The notes beneath the pieces are model-generated. The model worked only from the letters and a program-made list of their open reading frames with translations. It made no database searches and was not told where the DNA came from. From contig CAYSOA010000036.1 in the NCBI GenBank assembly GCA_964432565.1, positions 1 to 21,706 on the forward strand: 21,706 nt of DNA. The letters are read 5' to 3'. Source of the DNA: CAIOHW01 sp964432565 (GTDB lineage Bacteria > Bdellovibrionota > UBA1018). Positions 1 through 6,630 of this stretch are shown in pieces (the stretch's first letter is position 1; each line of letters starts with the position of its first letter). The translations under genes and the position numbers were made by a program.

Positions 1-2
1 CG

Positions 3-203
3 ACCGTCACGACATCGGTTCCGAATTTTGTCCGTGGATCGGTCGTGCCGATGACATTCCTGTTCACGTCTCTCAAGGGCCAGTGGGGCATGGTTCCTGC
101 GGCGTGGCTGGTCGGAATCCTCGCCCTGACCGTCTCGCTGCTGGCACTGCTCTCACTTGAGGAAACCTTCTCGAAGGACCTCAACTTCGTCGAGGAGATC
201 TGA
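3..203 (+). CDS. MFS transporter, C-terminal end (partial)
   Basis: The open frame enters from the left edge (first full codon at base 3) and stops with TGA at 201-203. The 66 visible residues include a hydrophobic stretch, AAWLVGILALTVSLLALLSL, followed by an acidic cytoplasmic tail ending FVEEI. One final membrane helix plus a short charged tail, preceded by a Gly/Pro-rich helix-loop (SVPNFVRGSVVP), is what the last helices of a major facilitator superfamily permease look like. Substrate cannot be told from this fragment. It lies 3 nt upstream of apaG, and the apaG Shine-Dalgarno sequence (GAGGAG) is inside its last codons, so the two are probably co-transcribed. Other multi-pass carriers are possible. 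Confidence 0.6.
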   Translation, partial: TVTTSVPNFVRGSVVPMTFLFTSLKGQWGMVPAAWLVGILALTVSLLALLSLEETFSKDLNFVEEI

Positions 204-206
204 GTC

Positions 207-596
207 ATGTACGTCGAAGAAACCCGCGGAATCCAAGTCGTTGCCGAACCTCAGTACCTTGCGGACCAGTCTCGTCCTGAACAATCGCTCTACGTTTTTG
301 CCTACACCATCACGATCAGCAATCGCGGCACGGAACCCGTGCAGCTGCTCTCACGCCACTGGCTGATCACCGACGGCACGGGCAGCACGCGCGAGGTGAA
401 GGGCGAGGGGGTCATCGGGCAGCAGCCGATTCTTCAGCCAGGCGAAGGGTATCAATACTCGAGCTTCTCGCCGATTGCGACGCCGACCGGAAACATGCGC
501 GGAAGCTACACCATGAAGGTGCTGGAGACCGGTGAGACCTTCGCCGCACGAGTGCCGCTTTTCTTCCTTCGCGATCTGAGTGCAACCGTTCACTAG
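207..596 (+). CDS. apaG: ApaG family protein (DUF525)
   Basis: This 129-residue protein matches the usual ApaG length (about 125) and is one beta-sandwich domain. Recognisable family segments are an N-terminal VEETRGIQVVAEPQY, YTITISNRGTEPVQLLSRHWLITD in the middle, GEGVIGQQPILQPGEGYQYSSFSPIATPTGNMRGSY towards the end, and a terminal PLFFLRD (quoted here in overlapping family terms, residues about 3-125). ApaG is a small cytoplasmic protein historically linked to cobalt/magnesium resistance and to the apaH locus; its biochemical role is not firmly settled. The ATG has GAGGAG about 9 nt upstream. In this genome it follows an MFS gene, not ksgA/apaH. Its TAG stop lies inside an 8-bp inverted repeat shared with the convergent gene. 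Confidence 0.92.
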   Translation: MYVEETRGIQVVAEPQYLADQSRPEQSLYVFAYTITISNRGTEPVQLLSRHWLITDGTGSTREVKGEGVIGQQPILQPGEGYQYSSFSPIATPTGNMRGSYTMKVLETGETFAARVPLFFLRDLSATVH

Positions 597-608
597 CTCC
601 AGTGAACG
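587..608. terminator. Inverted repeat between convergent genes (possible terminator)
   Basis: CGTTCACT (587-594) and AGTGAACG (601-608) form a perfect 8-bp inverted repeat with a 6-nt loop. It covers the apaG stop codon and lies just before the stop of the opposing gene at 612. No U-tract follows on either strand, so it is not a textbook intrinsic terminator. It may mark transcript ends in both directions or simply block 3' exonucleases. Confidence 0.35.
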
Positions 609-611
609 AGC

Positions 612-2552
612 TTATCTCGTGCGAAGCGGAATCGATCGCATCCTCGTCCAGCTCGTGCCGTCGCTCTTCTCGAGGACCCAGATCAGCATCGGATTGTTCT
701 CGTCTCGTTCAAAAATACGGACGATCTTCGCATGCTTTTCGGGGCCGACCGCCGGCGGCTTTTCAGAGGGCAGGTAGGGCGCGAGCTCATAGATTCGTCG
801 GACGCTGAAGGGGTCGACTCCTCCGGCGATGGCCACTTCCCGCTGGCGGGGGTAGAAGTTTCGGAAGGTGGGATCGGTCTTTCGAAACTCACCGAAGTCC
901 ACGGCGCCCGATTTCGGGCGATAGGTCTCCATCACAAAATGCGCGGTGCCCAGCTTGTTGGCACTCGAGCCGCTGACGTAGCCCTTGTCTGCAGCGAATC
1001 GAAACGCGACCGTGTCGAAGTCGGTCAGCGAGACGAGGTAGGTCTTGGAGGAGTTGGGGGCCTCCCACGACATGTGCTTGTTGGCGTGCTGGAGGGCCTC
1101 ATAGCCGACGCGGCCTTCGATCAGGTCCGCATTGAACTTCAGCATGGCGAGTTTGGTCAGGTCCTCGCGTTCCTCGAATACGGTCCGCGACAGCTCCGAG
1201 GCCTGCCGCCCTTTGTAGCTCTTGAAGTAATCGATGAAGTCGCCTTCCTTCATGGCGCGCGGGTTCGAGACGCCTCGAAACAGGGTCGAGTCCTGATGAT
1301 AAAAGTTTTTCAGGTGCTCCATCGGGTCCTGGGGTTTTTCTCCAAAGCGGCGGATGAACTCGATCGGAATCAGCAGCGTTCGCGCCGTGGGTTCGACTTC
1401 CTTCGAGTAGTGGATTTTCTTGAACTTCCTGAAGTCCGACAGCAGGTCGTCTGCCGAGGCGCCCGCAAGCCGGGTGCCCGTCAGGATGCGGGTCATGTAG
1501 TAGTCCTGAAAGATCGCCTGCTCGTCGCCGCTAAGTCCTGCTTCGAGCTTTTTGATTCCGCTCATCAGCTTCGACAGATCCCGGCTCCCTTGGCCTTCGA
1601 GAGCGTCATCCATGTAGGCCACCCACCGTTCCATGGGGTCATGCAGCTGTGGCCTGAAGCCGCGCGACAGGCCTTGCGACTTCTTGCCGAGCAGGCCGTG
1701 CTTTTCAGCGAACGCATCCACGATCGCTTCGGCCAGTTCCATTGAACGATTGCGCTGGATGGTCGAATAATCGCTGACGAGATAGCGGCCGCTCTTCTCG
1801 AAGGTGGGCTCGTAGTAGAGCCCGAGCGAACGAATTCGCCATTCGAGCATGCTGAGGACGACTTCGGGGCGCTTTCCGCCCGCCTCAATTTGTTTTTCTG
1901 CGTCACGAAGAGTCCACGTCAGCAGATCTTCGAGGATCGCGGCATTGACCTCGTGGTCGTCGCCAGATTTGGCCGTGGCACTCTTGATGGCCTTCAAGGT
2001 GGCAGGAGAGAGCAGGTCTTCGAACTTGGAAACATCGGAGGCATTCGGAAAGAGGATGTCGCCGACCGCAAAATCGAGCTCCTTGGGGCCGATCTTCTTG
2101 TAATCCTCGGCGGGAATGAACGTCAGGAAGGGGTTGGCCTCAATGACCTGCAGTTCCCGGGGTGAAAGCGCGAATCGCCCCTTGAACGACTGGGTGCCGA
2201 TGACCTTCGCATCGCCTGCCGTTCTGAATCCGAGTTTCGCCTTCCCTCCAGTGAGGCGCTTGTGGGCCTTCTGGATATTCTCGACCGAGATGTCCTTGCC
2301 GAGAAGCTCAACGGCCTCGTCAAAGGCTTTGGCTTCGATCGATCGCTGACCAAAAAACACGTACGAGGCCTGCTCGACGCCCAGGACTTTTTGAATGAAG
2401 TCATCCTGGACGAAGACCCGCGTGGACTGGTCCTGCGCGATGAGTTTGCCGAATTCCAGCGCGCAGCGACTGGCCCGGACATCGGGAATCGCGCCGAAGA
2501 AAAGCGACAGGATGAAAAGGATCTGAAGTGACTTCTTGAAGAAGGGCTTCAA
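612..2552 (-). CDS. Exported protein with ADP-ribosyltransferase-like C-terminal motifs
   Basis: Protein of 646 residues. Residues 1-28 look like a Sec signal peptide: MKPFFKK, a hydrophobic core ILFILSLFFGA, and a likely cleavage after VRA. I do not recognise the family of residues 29-400, which appear mostly helical and charged. The C-terminal third carries three motifs in the order and spacing of R-S-E ADP-ribosyltransferases: LFRGV (Arg426), a beta-strand with S-x-T in YLVSLTDFDTVAFRFA (Ser508, Thr510), and QREVAIAGGVDP with a Q-x-E pair (Gln570, Glu572) followed by a strand such as VRRIYEL. That fold transfers ADP-ribose from NAD+ or hydrolyses NAD+. The assignment is motif-based inference; a degenerate or non-catalytic relative is possible. 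Its ATG overlaps the stop of the upstream gene by four bases (ATGA), implying translational coupling to the phosphorylase-like gene. It ends 15 bp from apaG, convergently. Confidence 0.6.
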   Translation of the reverse strand: MKPFFKKSLQILFILSLFFGAIPDVRASRCALEFGKLIAQDQSTRVFVQDDFIQKVLGVEQASYVFFGQRSIEAKAFDEAVELLGKDISVENIQKAHKRLTGGKAKLGFRTAGDAKVIGTQSFKGRFALSPRELQVIEANPFLTFIPAEDYKKIGPKELDFAVGDILFPNASDVSKFEDLLSPATLKAIKSATAKSGDDHEVNAAILEDLLTWTLRDAEKQIEAGGKRPEVVLSMLEWRIRSLGLYYEPTFEKSGRYLVSDYSTIQRNRSMELAEAIVDAFAEKHGLLGKKSQGLSRGFRPQLHDPMERWVAYMDDALEGQGSRDLSKLMSGIKKLEAGLSGDEQAIFQDYYMTRILTGTRLAGASADDLLSDFRKFKKIHYSKEVEPTARTLLIPIEFIRRFGEKPQDPMEHLKNFYHQDSTLFRGVSNPRAMKEGDFIDYFKSYKGRQASELSRTVFEEREDLTKLAMLKFNADLIEGRVGYEALQHANKHMSWEAPNSSKTYLVSLTDFDTVAFRFAADKGYVSGSSANKLGTAHFVMETYRPKSGAVDFGEFRKTDPTFRNFYPRQREVAIAGGVDPFSVRRIYELAPYLPSEKPPAVGPEKHAKIVRIFERDENNPMLIWVLEKSDGTSWTRMRSIPLRTR

Positions 2553-3868
2553 GGCGTTCCTCCTGGCTTGGCGTCAAAGTAGTGAATGGTCAGCTTTTCA
2601 GGGGCATCAGTGGCCTGGATGCCTGCGTCGCGAAGGTGTTCGCGCAGGATCCTGCCGATTCTGATCTTGGCGGCCTGCCGCTCGGCTTCACCCCACAGGG
2701 TGTAATCCTTGACGTGGGTCGTATTGATCTCGTCCGAGATCACGAGGTAGGCCGAAAAATCCGAGTCGTTCGTGACGTGGGGAAGCACCTTCTGGAGCTC
2801 CACTTCGACGTAATCCACGCCCTTGCGTGATTGCTCGGCCACCCAGTCCAGCGTTTCGAGGGAGGGCGAGTCGACATCGCCATGGGTGCCGGCCAGTGGA
2901 AGTTTGCTCCGAATGCGGGTGTTCTGCAGGCGTGCCTCCGCACTCGCGAAATTCGCGGGAGAAACCAGATCTCCGACCTTGAATTTCGGGTTGAGCGATC
3001 CTGCCGTACCAAAGAACACGGTGCGCTTCGCACCCACATCGTTCAGTGCCTGCATCAACCATCCGGCTCGGTCGCCATACTCATTGTCGACGAACCAAAT
3101 TTTTCTTCCCGACGCAGTTTCGACGACCTGAACGCCGAGGTACTCAAGTTCGTGCTGGTCAAAACTCGGTTTGATCCATTTGCGCTCGGCATACGTACGG
3201 TTCTGTTCAAGCATCCGACCGACCTCGCGAGCTCCAGGTTTTTCCAGTAGCGCCTCGAGTGCCGTATTGGCGAAGCCGAAGACGACCAGATCCGGCTGAT
3301 GTCCGATGCGCTCAAAGGTTCGGCGATACAGCTCGCGGTAGGCTGTGGAGCGACCCACCGTAAAAATCCTTTGCGGTGAAATACCCGCAAGTTTCAACAG
3401 GCTCAGAAGCTGAGTTTCACGGCTGGACCCGTTGATGTTCGTGAACAAAAATGTGGTGGTCCCATTTTGAAGCTTTACTACCGCCGAATTGAAGGCGCCG
3501 AAGGGATTCGAGATTTCGCGCACCGATGCCACCGTTCCCGGCGCGAAGTAATTCAGCGGGGCCCTGCTCGGGCCGAAGACCACCATGAAGCGTGCGCCGT
3601 CAGCATGCGCGCCATCGACGACCTCGGCTCCCAGCTTGTCGCGTAGAAACTTGCGAAGATTTTTGATCGTGTGTGGAACCCCGGGCTCGAGTGGCGCGAG
3701 CGGAGCGGGATACTCGAATCCTCCCAGCCGACTGAAGAGGGCAGAGCATAGTGCAGAGCTGGAGGGCGAGGGCGGTGCGCCGAGCGCAGTAGACGTCAGG
3801 AGCGCGAGAAGGAGGGATCCCCTTTCAATCGCGCGTCTTGATGCTGGTTTTCGGGCATGCCTCCGCAT
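2549..3868 (-). CDS. Exported nucleoside-phosphorylase-like protein
   Basis: Protein of 439 residues with an Arg-rich N-terminus and a hydrophobic segment LLLALLTSTALG (residues 19-30), probably cleaved before APPSP. SRRAIER at residues 10-16 loosely resembles a twin-arginine (Tat) motif. The C-terminal half resembles the purine nucleoside/UDP phosphorylase (MTAN/PNP) fold: RTVFFGTAGSL then KFKVGDLVSP (residues 282-303) matches the phosphate/base-binding strand; VDYVEVELQKV (351-361) sits where family members have the V-x-M/V-E segment; and YLVISDEIN (374-382) resembles the late S-D active-site strand. The protein is much longer than the usual 230-290 residues, with about 170 unassigned residues after the signal. 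An exported member is unusual. Substrate is unknown and activity is inferred. It lies 61 bp downstream of an XRE-type gene and overlaps the next gene by ATGA. The start codon lies in a hairpin and has only GAAGG very close upstream. Confidence 0.62.
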   Translation of the reverse strand: MRRHARKPASRRAIERGSLLLALLTSTALGAPPSPSSSALCSALFSRLGGFEYPAPLAPLEPGVPHTIKNLRKFLRDKLGAEVVDGAHADGARFMVVFGPSRAPLNYFAPGTVASVREISNPFGAFNSAVVKLQNGTTTFLFTNINGSSRETQLLSLLKLAGISPQRIFTVGRSTAYRELYRRTFERIGHQPDLVVFGFANTALEALLEKPGAREVGRMLEQNRTYAERKWIKPSFDQHELEYLGVQVVETASGRKIWFVDNEYGDRAGWLMQALNDVGAKRTVFFGTAGSLNPKFKVGDLVSPANFASAEARLQNTRIRSKLPLAGTHGDVDSPSLETLDWVAEQSRKGVDYVEVELQKVLPHVTNDSDFSAYLVISDEINTTHVKDYTLWGEAERQAAKIRIGRILREHLRDAGIQATDAPEKLTIHYFDAKPGGTP

Positions 3869-3872
3869 GCCC
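3853..3872 (-). promoter_or_regulatory. Hairpin enclosing the start codon of the phosphorylase-like gene
   Basis: GGGCATGC (3853-3860) and GCATGCCC (3865-3872) are perfect 8-bp arms with a 4-nt loop. In the minus-strand transcript the annotated AUG (3868-3866) lies in the 5' arm. The loop reads GGAG, and a second, out-of-frame AUG lies in the 3' arm (3858-3856). Such a stem would hide the initiation codon, so translation may depend on unfolding. The structure is seen directly; its function is inference. Confidence 0.4.
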
Positions 3873-3929
3873 TTCGTATCGTCTTTACTGGGGTGTTTCT
3901 CGAGTCAATCGGGCGGTTGAGCTCTGGGA

Positions 3930-4160
3930 TCAGTATCCCTTGAGCAGGCGGGACAGGTCGAGCTCGAGGCCCTGTGCAATTGCCTTCAGTGTCGAAAAGC
4001 GGGGGTCTCTCTTGCCGTTTTCGATGTCCGAGAGGTTCCCTTTGCTGATATCCATTTCGGTGGCAAGGGTCTCGAGAGAGATGCCACGTTTTTGGCGTTC
4101 CTTGGCGATGTGTTTACCCAGGCTGATGATGTCTTTTGCGGAACTTTTCTTCTTTGCCAT
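3930..4160 (-). CDS. XRE-family helix-turn-helix transcriptional regulator
   Basis: A 76-residue protein consisting almost only of a Cro/C1-type DNA-binding domain (residues about 14-70): LGKHIAKERQKRGISLETLA, then TEMDISKGNLSDIENGKRDP (recognition helix with the S-x-x-x-x-x-E-x-G-x-R/K-x-P signature), then FSTLKAIAQGLELDLSRLL. The N-terminus is a short lysine/serine-rich tail. There is no effector or dimerisation domain beyond this. The ATG is preceded by AGAGGG at good spacing. It is the first gene of a likely three-gene operon with the two exported proteins downstream and is divergent from recO, so it may control this operon and itself; a dyad lies just upstream. The 61-bp gap to the next gene holds no obvious terminator. 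Confidence 0.88.
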   Translation of the reverse strand: MAKKKSSAKDIISLGKHIAKERQKRGISLETLATEMDISKGNLSDIENGKRDPRFSTLKAIAQGLELDLSRLLKGY

Positions 4161-4172
4161 ATGAGCCCTCTT

Positions 4173-4221
4173 GTAACTGAACTTACTCCGTTTAGGCGAG
4201 CAATTTTTAAGGAACCTTTAA
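4173..4221. promoter_or_regulatory. Possible operator dyads between the XRE gene and recO
   Basis: The 95-bp divergent region holds two imperfect dyads: GTAACTGAACTTAC (4173-4186, 10 of 14 positions symmetric), just above the XRE ribosome binding site, and TTAAGGAACCTTTAA (4207-4221, symmetric but for one inserted T). Either could be bound by the small regulator. No convincing -35/-10 pair was found by eye for either direction, so this is a low-confidence candidate. Confidence 0.27.
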
Positions 4222-4255
4222 GCTCGTCGGGCGCCTCCTTTATTAGGGAGGGCGG

Positions 4256-5122
4256 GTGAAGCTCATTCGCGATCGCGCCATCGTTCTCCGCTCGGTTCCC
4301 TTTGAAGACCGTCACCGGATTGTCACGGCTCTTTCGGAGGGGCAGGGGCGGATCTCTGCAATGGCCCGAAACTGTGTGCAGTCTCGAAGGTTCGGCGGGG
4401 CTATCGAGCTGTTCACGGCCTCAGAATGGCAGTTGTCGTCCCGATCAGAATCAGCTGAGTTATTCAGTCTTCAGGAAGCCCGAGCCTTACGGAGCCATGA
4501 GAAGCTTCGTGCCGATTTTGAGCGGATGGCCATGGCAAGCCTGCTCAGCGAGCTGATGCTTCGAGTGGCTCCCGAGCGCGAGCCCTGTCTGGATCTTTTT
4601 CGATTACACGCCAATGCCCTCGGGGCACTTGAAGAAATTGAGGCGTCCTCCCCGCCCATCGCCTTTCTGAACGGCTACCTCGCCAAGATCCTTCAGTGGA
4701 GCGGCAATCAGCCTCGGCTACAGCACTGTCTGGGGTGTGGATCGTCGCTGACGGCCATGTGGCAGCATCCCTCGGCGGCTTCGATGCGACTGGTGATCCT
4801 GGTCGAAGATGCCGGGTGGGTTTGCGAGACCTGCCGCCGGGGTTCCAGTGCTCATGTTCGAGGGCGCCGTGAGGGCCAGGGTATTGAACTTCTCGAGGTG
4901 GGTGCCTCGGCAATGGCGGACTTCTTCATGGCGCTGGTGACGCCGATTCGGCAGGTGCCCGAGATTGCTCACGCTTCGGATGCCGAGCATCGCGAGCTTT
5001 TCAGGGTTCTCGAGGCCCTTCTGATCTACCATGTGCCGGGGTTTGATCGTCTTCCTCTGAATAGCCTCAAGTATCTCGGGCTAGAATCCAGCTGGCGACC
5101 GCCTGCAGATCGTCCCCGATGA
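4256..5122 (+). CDS. recO: DNA repair protein RecO
   Basis: RecO works with RecF and RecR to load RecA onto SSB-coated single-stranded DNA at gaps and to anneal strands. The 288-residue product has the N-terminal OB-fold (residues about 1-80: DRAIVLRSVPFEDRHRIVTAL, then GRISAMARNCVQSRRFGGAI), a helical middle, and a zinc motif with CLGCG (Cys158, Cys161) and CETC (Cys190, Cys193), as in RecO proteins such as that of Deinococcus. It is slightly longer than the usual 240-270. The start is GTG with a run AGGGAGGGCGG directly upstream; the next residues KLIRDRAIVL fit the family start. It stands alone on this strand and its last 56 bp overlap the convergent epimerase-phosphatase gene. Confidence 0.93.
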   Translation: MKLIRDRAIVLRSVPFEDRHRIVTALSEGQGRISAMARNCVQSRRFGGAIELFTASEWQLSSRSESAELFSLQEARALRSHEKLRADFERMAMASLLSELMLRVAPEREPCLDLFRLHANALGALEEIEASSPPIAFLNGYLAKILQWSGNQPRLQHCLGCGSSLTAMWQHPSAASMRLVILVEDAGWVCETCRRGSSAHVRGRREGQGIELLEVGASAMADFFMALVTPIRQVPEIAHASDAEHRELFRVLEALLIYHVPGFDRLPLNSLKYLGLESSWRPPADRPR

Positions 5123-6614
5123 AGCCGGCCAGGCTTGCATGAGACGTTTCGGTCTCGAGACCATGACCGGTCCGAACCAGTAGTGAGGCGCGTAGACCGG
5201 CATTTTTTCCGGCCTCGAGGTCGACGATCTTGTCACCCACCATGTACGAGCGGGATAGGTCGAGGTTCAGTCTGGTGGCCGAGTCGACAATGAGTTTGGC
5301 GCTCGGTTTGCGGCAGCCACAGTGCTCTTCGGGGCGATGCAGGCAGAGGGCGTAGTGGTCGATTTGAACGCCCCATTCACTCAGCAGCTCGTCCATCCGT
5401 TGGTGAATTCGGGGGAGCTCGTCTGGCGGAATGAGTCCTCGGCCGACCCCGGACTGGTTGGAAACCACGACCAGCCGAAATCCCGCCCGCTTGAGATCTT
5501 GGAGGGCGGGGCCGACGCCTGCGAGCAGCTTCATTTTGTCACGGTGGTCGAGATATCCTGGATCTTCGTTGAGGGTTCCATCCCGGTCGAGAAAGACGGC
5601 TTTCGCTGGCTCGGCGGTTTTGAGTCTCCACTGCCAGGCGGTGCGAACGATCGATTCGAGTGAGTGGTGGGCCCTAAAGCCCAGCTGCACTCTTGCGCGA
5701 GAGCTGTCGGCCACGAGCCTGGGAGGATCCCCCGGTCGTCGTGGGCACTCCTGCACGTCAGCGCGAGACCCGGTCACCTGCTCGCAAGCACGGATGATCT
5801 CGCGCACGCTGTAGCCGGTCTCCGATCCCAGGTTGAACTCTTCCTTTCCTGCGGGCTTTCCCGCGAGCCTATCCACGTGCGCTCGTAGCATGGCGGCTTC
5901 GTGCGCCTGGGCGAGATCGTTCACATGGATGTAGTCGCGAACGCAGGTGCCATCGGTAGTCGGGTAGTCGGTTCCAAACACCGAGACAGGGGTTCCCGAT
6001 TGAATCGCCTTCAGGACATTCGGAATGAGGTGGGTTTCCGGATCGTGGATCTCACCCGATCGAAGCAGGGGCTCCGCCCCTGCTGCATTGAAATACCGAA
6101 GGCAAACCGAGCGAATGGGCCTTGCCGGATCGTGGGCAAGCGCTTCGAGCAGTCGCTCGACGGCAAGCTTGCTCTCACCGTAGGGATTGATGGGCTGGCA
6201 GGCCAGGGTCTCGTGAATCGGAGCCTCTCCGGGATCCCCGAAGATGGCACAAGTGGACGAGAACACGAAGACGGGTCGGCGAGCTTCGGGGAGCTCCTGC
6301 AATACCTCGAGCAGCCGTCGCGTCTGTTCCAGATTATTTTCGAAGTAGAGCTCGGGGTGGGCGACGCTCTCAGCGACCAAGGATTTGGCCGCAAAGTGCA
6401 TCACGCAATCGAAAGACTCGTTTTCGAGCAGCGTGCGCACGGTCGTCTGGTTTCCCAGATCGCAGACCGTCAGGCCCTCGCCGACCGTATGCTCGAGATG
6501 TCCGGTCGAGAGGTTGTCCAGAACCCATACCCGGTGCCCTCGGTCCAGCAACCAAAGAGAGGTGGCGCTCCCGATGTAACCGGCCCCTCCGGTCACCAGA
6601 ACTCGAAGTTTCAT
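5067..6614 (-). CDS. Fused GalE-like UDP-sugar epimerase and GmhB-like heptose-bisphosphate phosphatase
   Basis: A single 515-residue frame carries two enzymes. Residues 1-330 are an extended short-chain dehydrogenase resembling UDP-glucose 4-epimerase: NAD-binding GGAGYIG (9-15), FSST (118-121) and the catalytic Y-x-x-x-K (Tyr145, Lys149), plus RYFNAAGA and DYIHVNDLA. Residues 338-510 are a HAD phosphatase of the D-glycero-D-manno-heptose 1,7-bisphosphate type: FLDRDGTLN (nucleophile Asp343, Asp345), SNQSG (385-389), zinc ligands in CLHRPEEHCGCRKP (Cys424, His426, Cys432, Cys434), Lys436, and GDKIVDLEAG (Asp461, Asp465). Both products feed LPS/exopolysaccharide sugars, one as UDP-Gal/Glc, the other towards ADP-heptose. 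The chosen start is the ATG before KLRVLVTGG; longer starts at 6632 and 6653 would overlap the divergent msbA-like start. No clear Shine-Dalgarno is seen. The phosphatase could instead act on a histidinol- or other sugar-phosphate. Confidence 0.9.
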   Translation of the reverse strand: MKLRVLVTGGAGYIGSATSLWLLDRGHRVWVLDNLSTGHLEHTVGEGLTVCDLGNQTTVRTLLENESFDCVMHFAAKSLVAESVAHPELYFENNLEQTRRLLEVLQELPEARRPVFVFSSTCAIFGDPGEAPIHETLACQPINPYGESKLAVERLLEALAHDPARPIRSVCLRYFNAAGAEPLLRSGEIHDPETHLIPNVLKAIQSGTPVSVFGTDYPTTDGTCVRDYIHVNDLAQAHEAAMLRAHVDRLAGKPAGKEEFNLGSETGYSVREIIRACEQVTGSRADVQECPRRPGDPPRLVADSSRARVQLGFRAHHSLESIVRTAWQWRLKTAEPAKAVFLDRDGTLNEDPGYLDHRDKMKLLAGVGPALQDLKRAGFRLVVVSNQSGVGRGLIPPDELPRIHQRMDELLSEWGVQIDHYALCLHRPEEHCGCRKPSAKLIVDSATRLNLDLSRSYMVGDKIVDLEAGKNAGLRASLLVRTGHGLETETSHASLAGFIGDDLQAVASWILARDT

Positions 6615-6630
6615 GTTATGGGTGGAGTCC

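Noticed and set aside
732..1745. 337-residue plus-strand frame
   Set aside because: It is antisense to the ADP-ribosyltransferase-like gene, has no recognisable motifs, and the opposite strand has a signal peptide and coupled neighbour.
3930..4160. Antitoxin of a classic toxin-antitoxin pair
   Set aside because: The downstream proteins have signal peptides and are much larger than typical partner toxins, so the XRE gene is called only a regulator, though the idea is not excluded.
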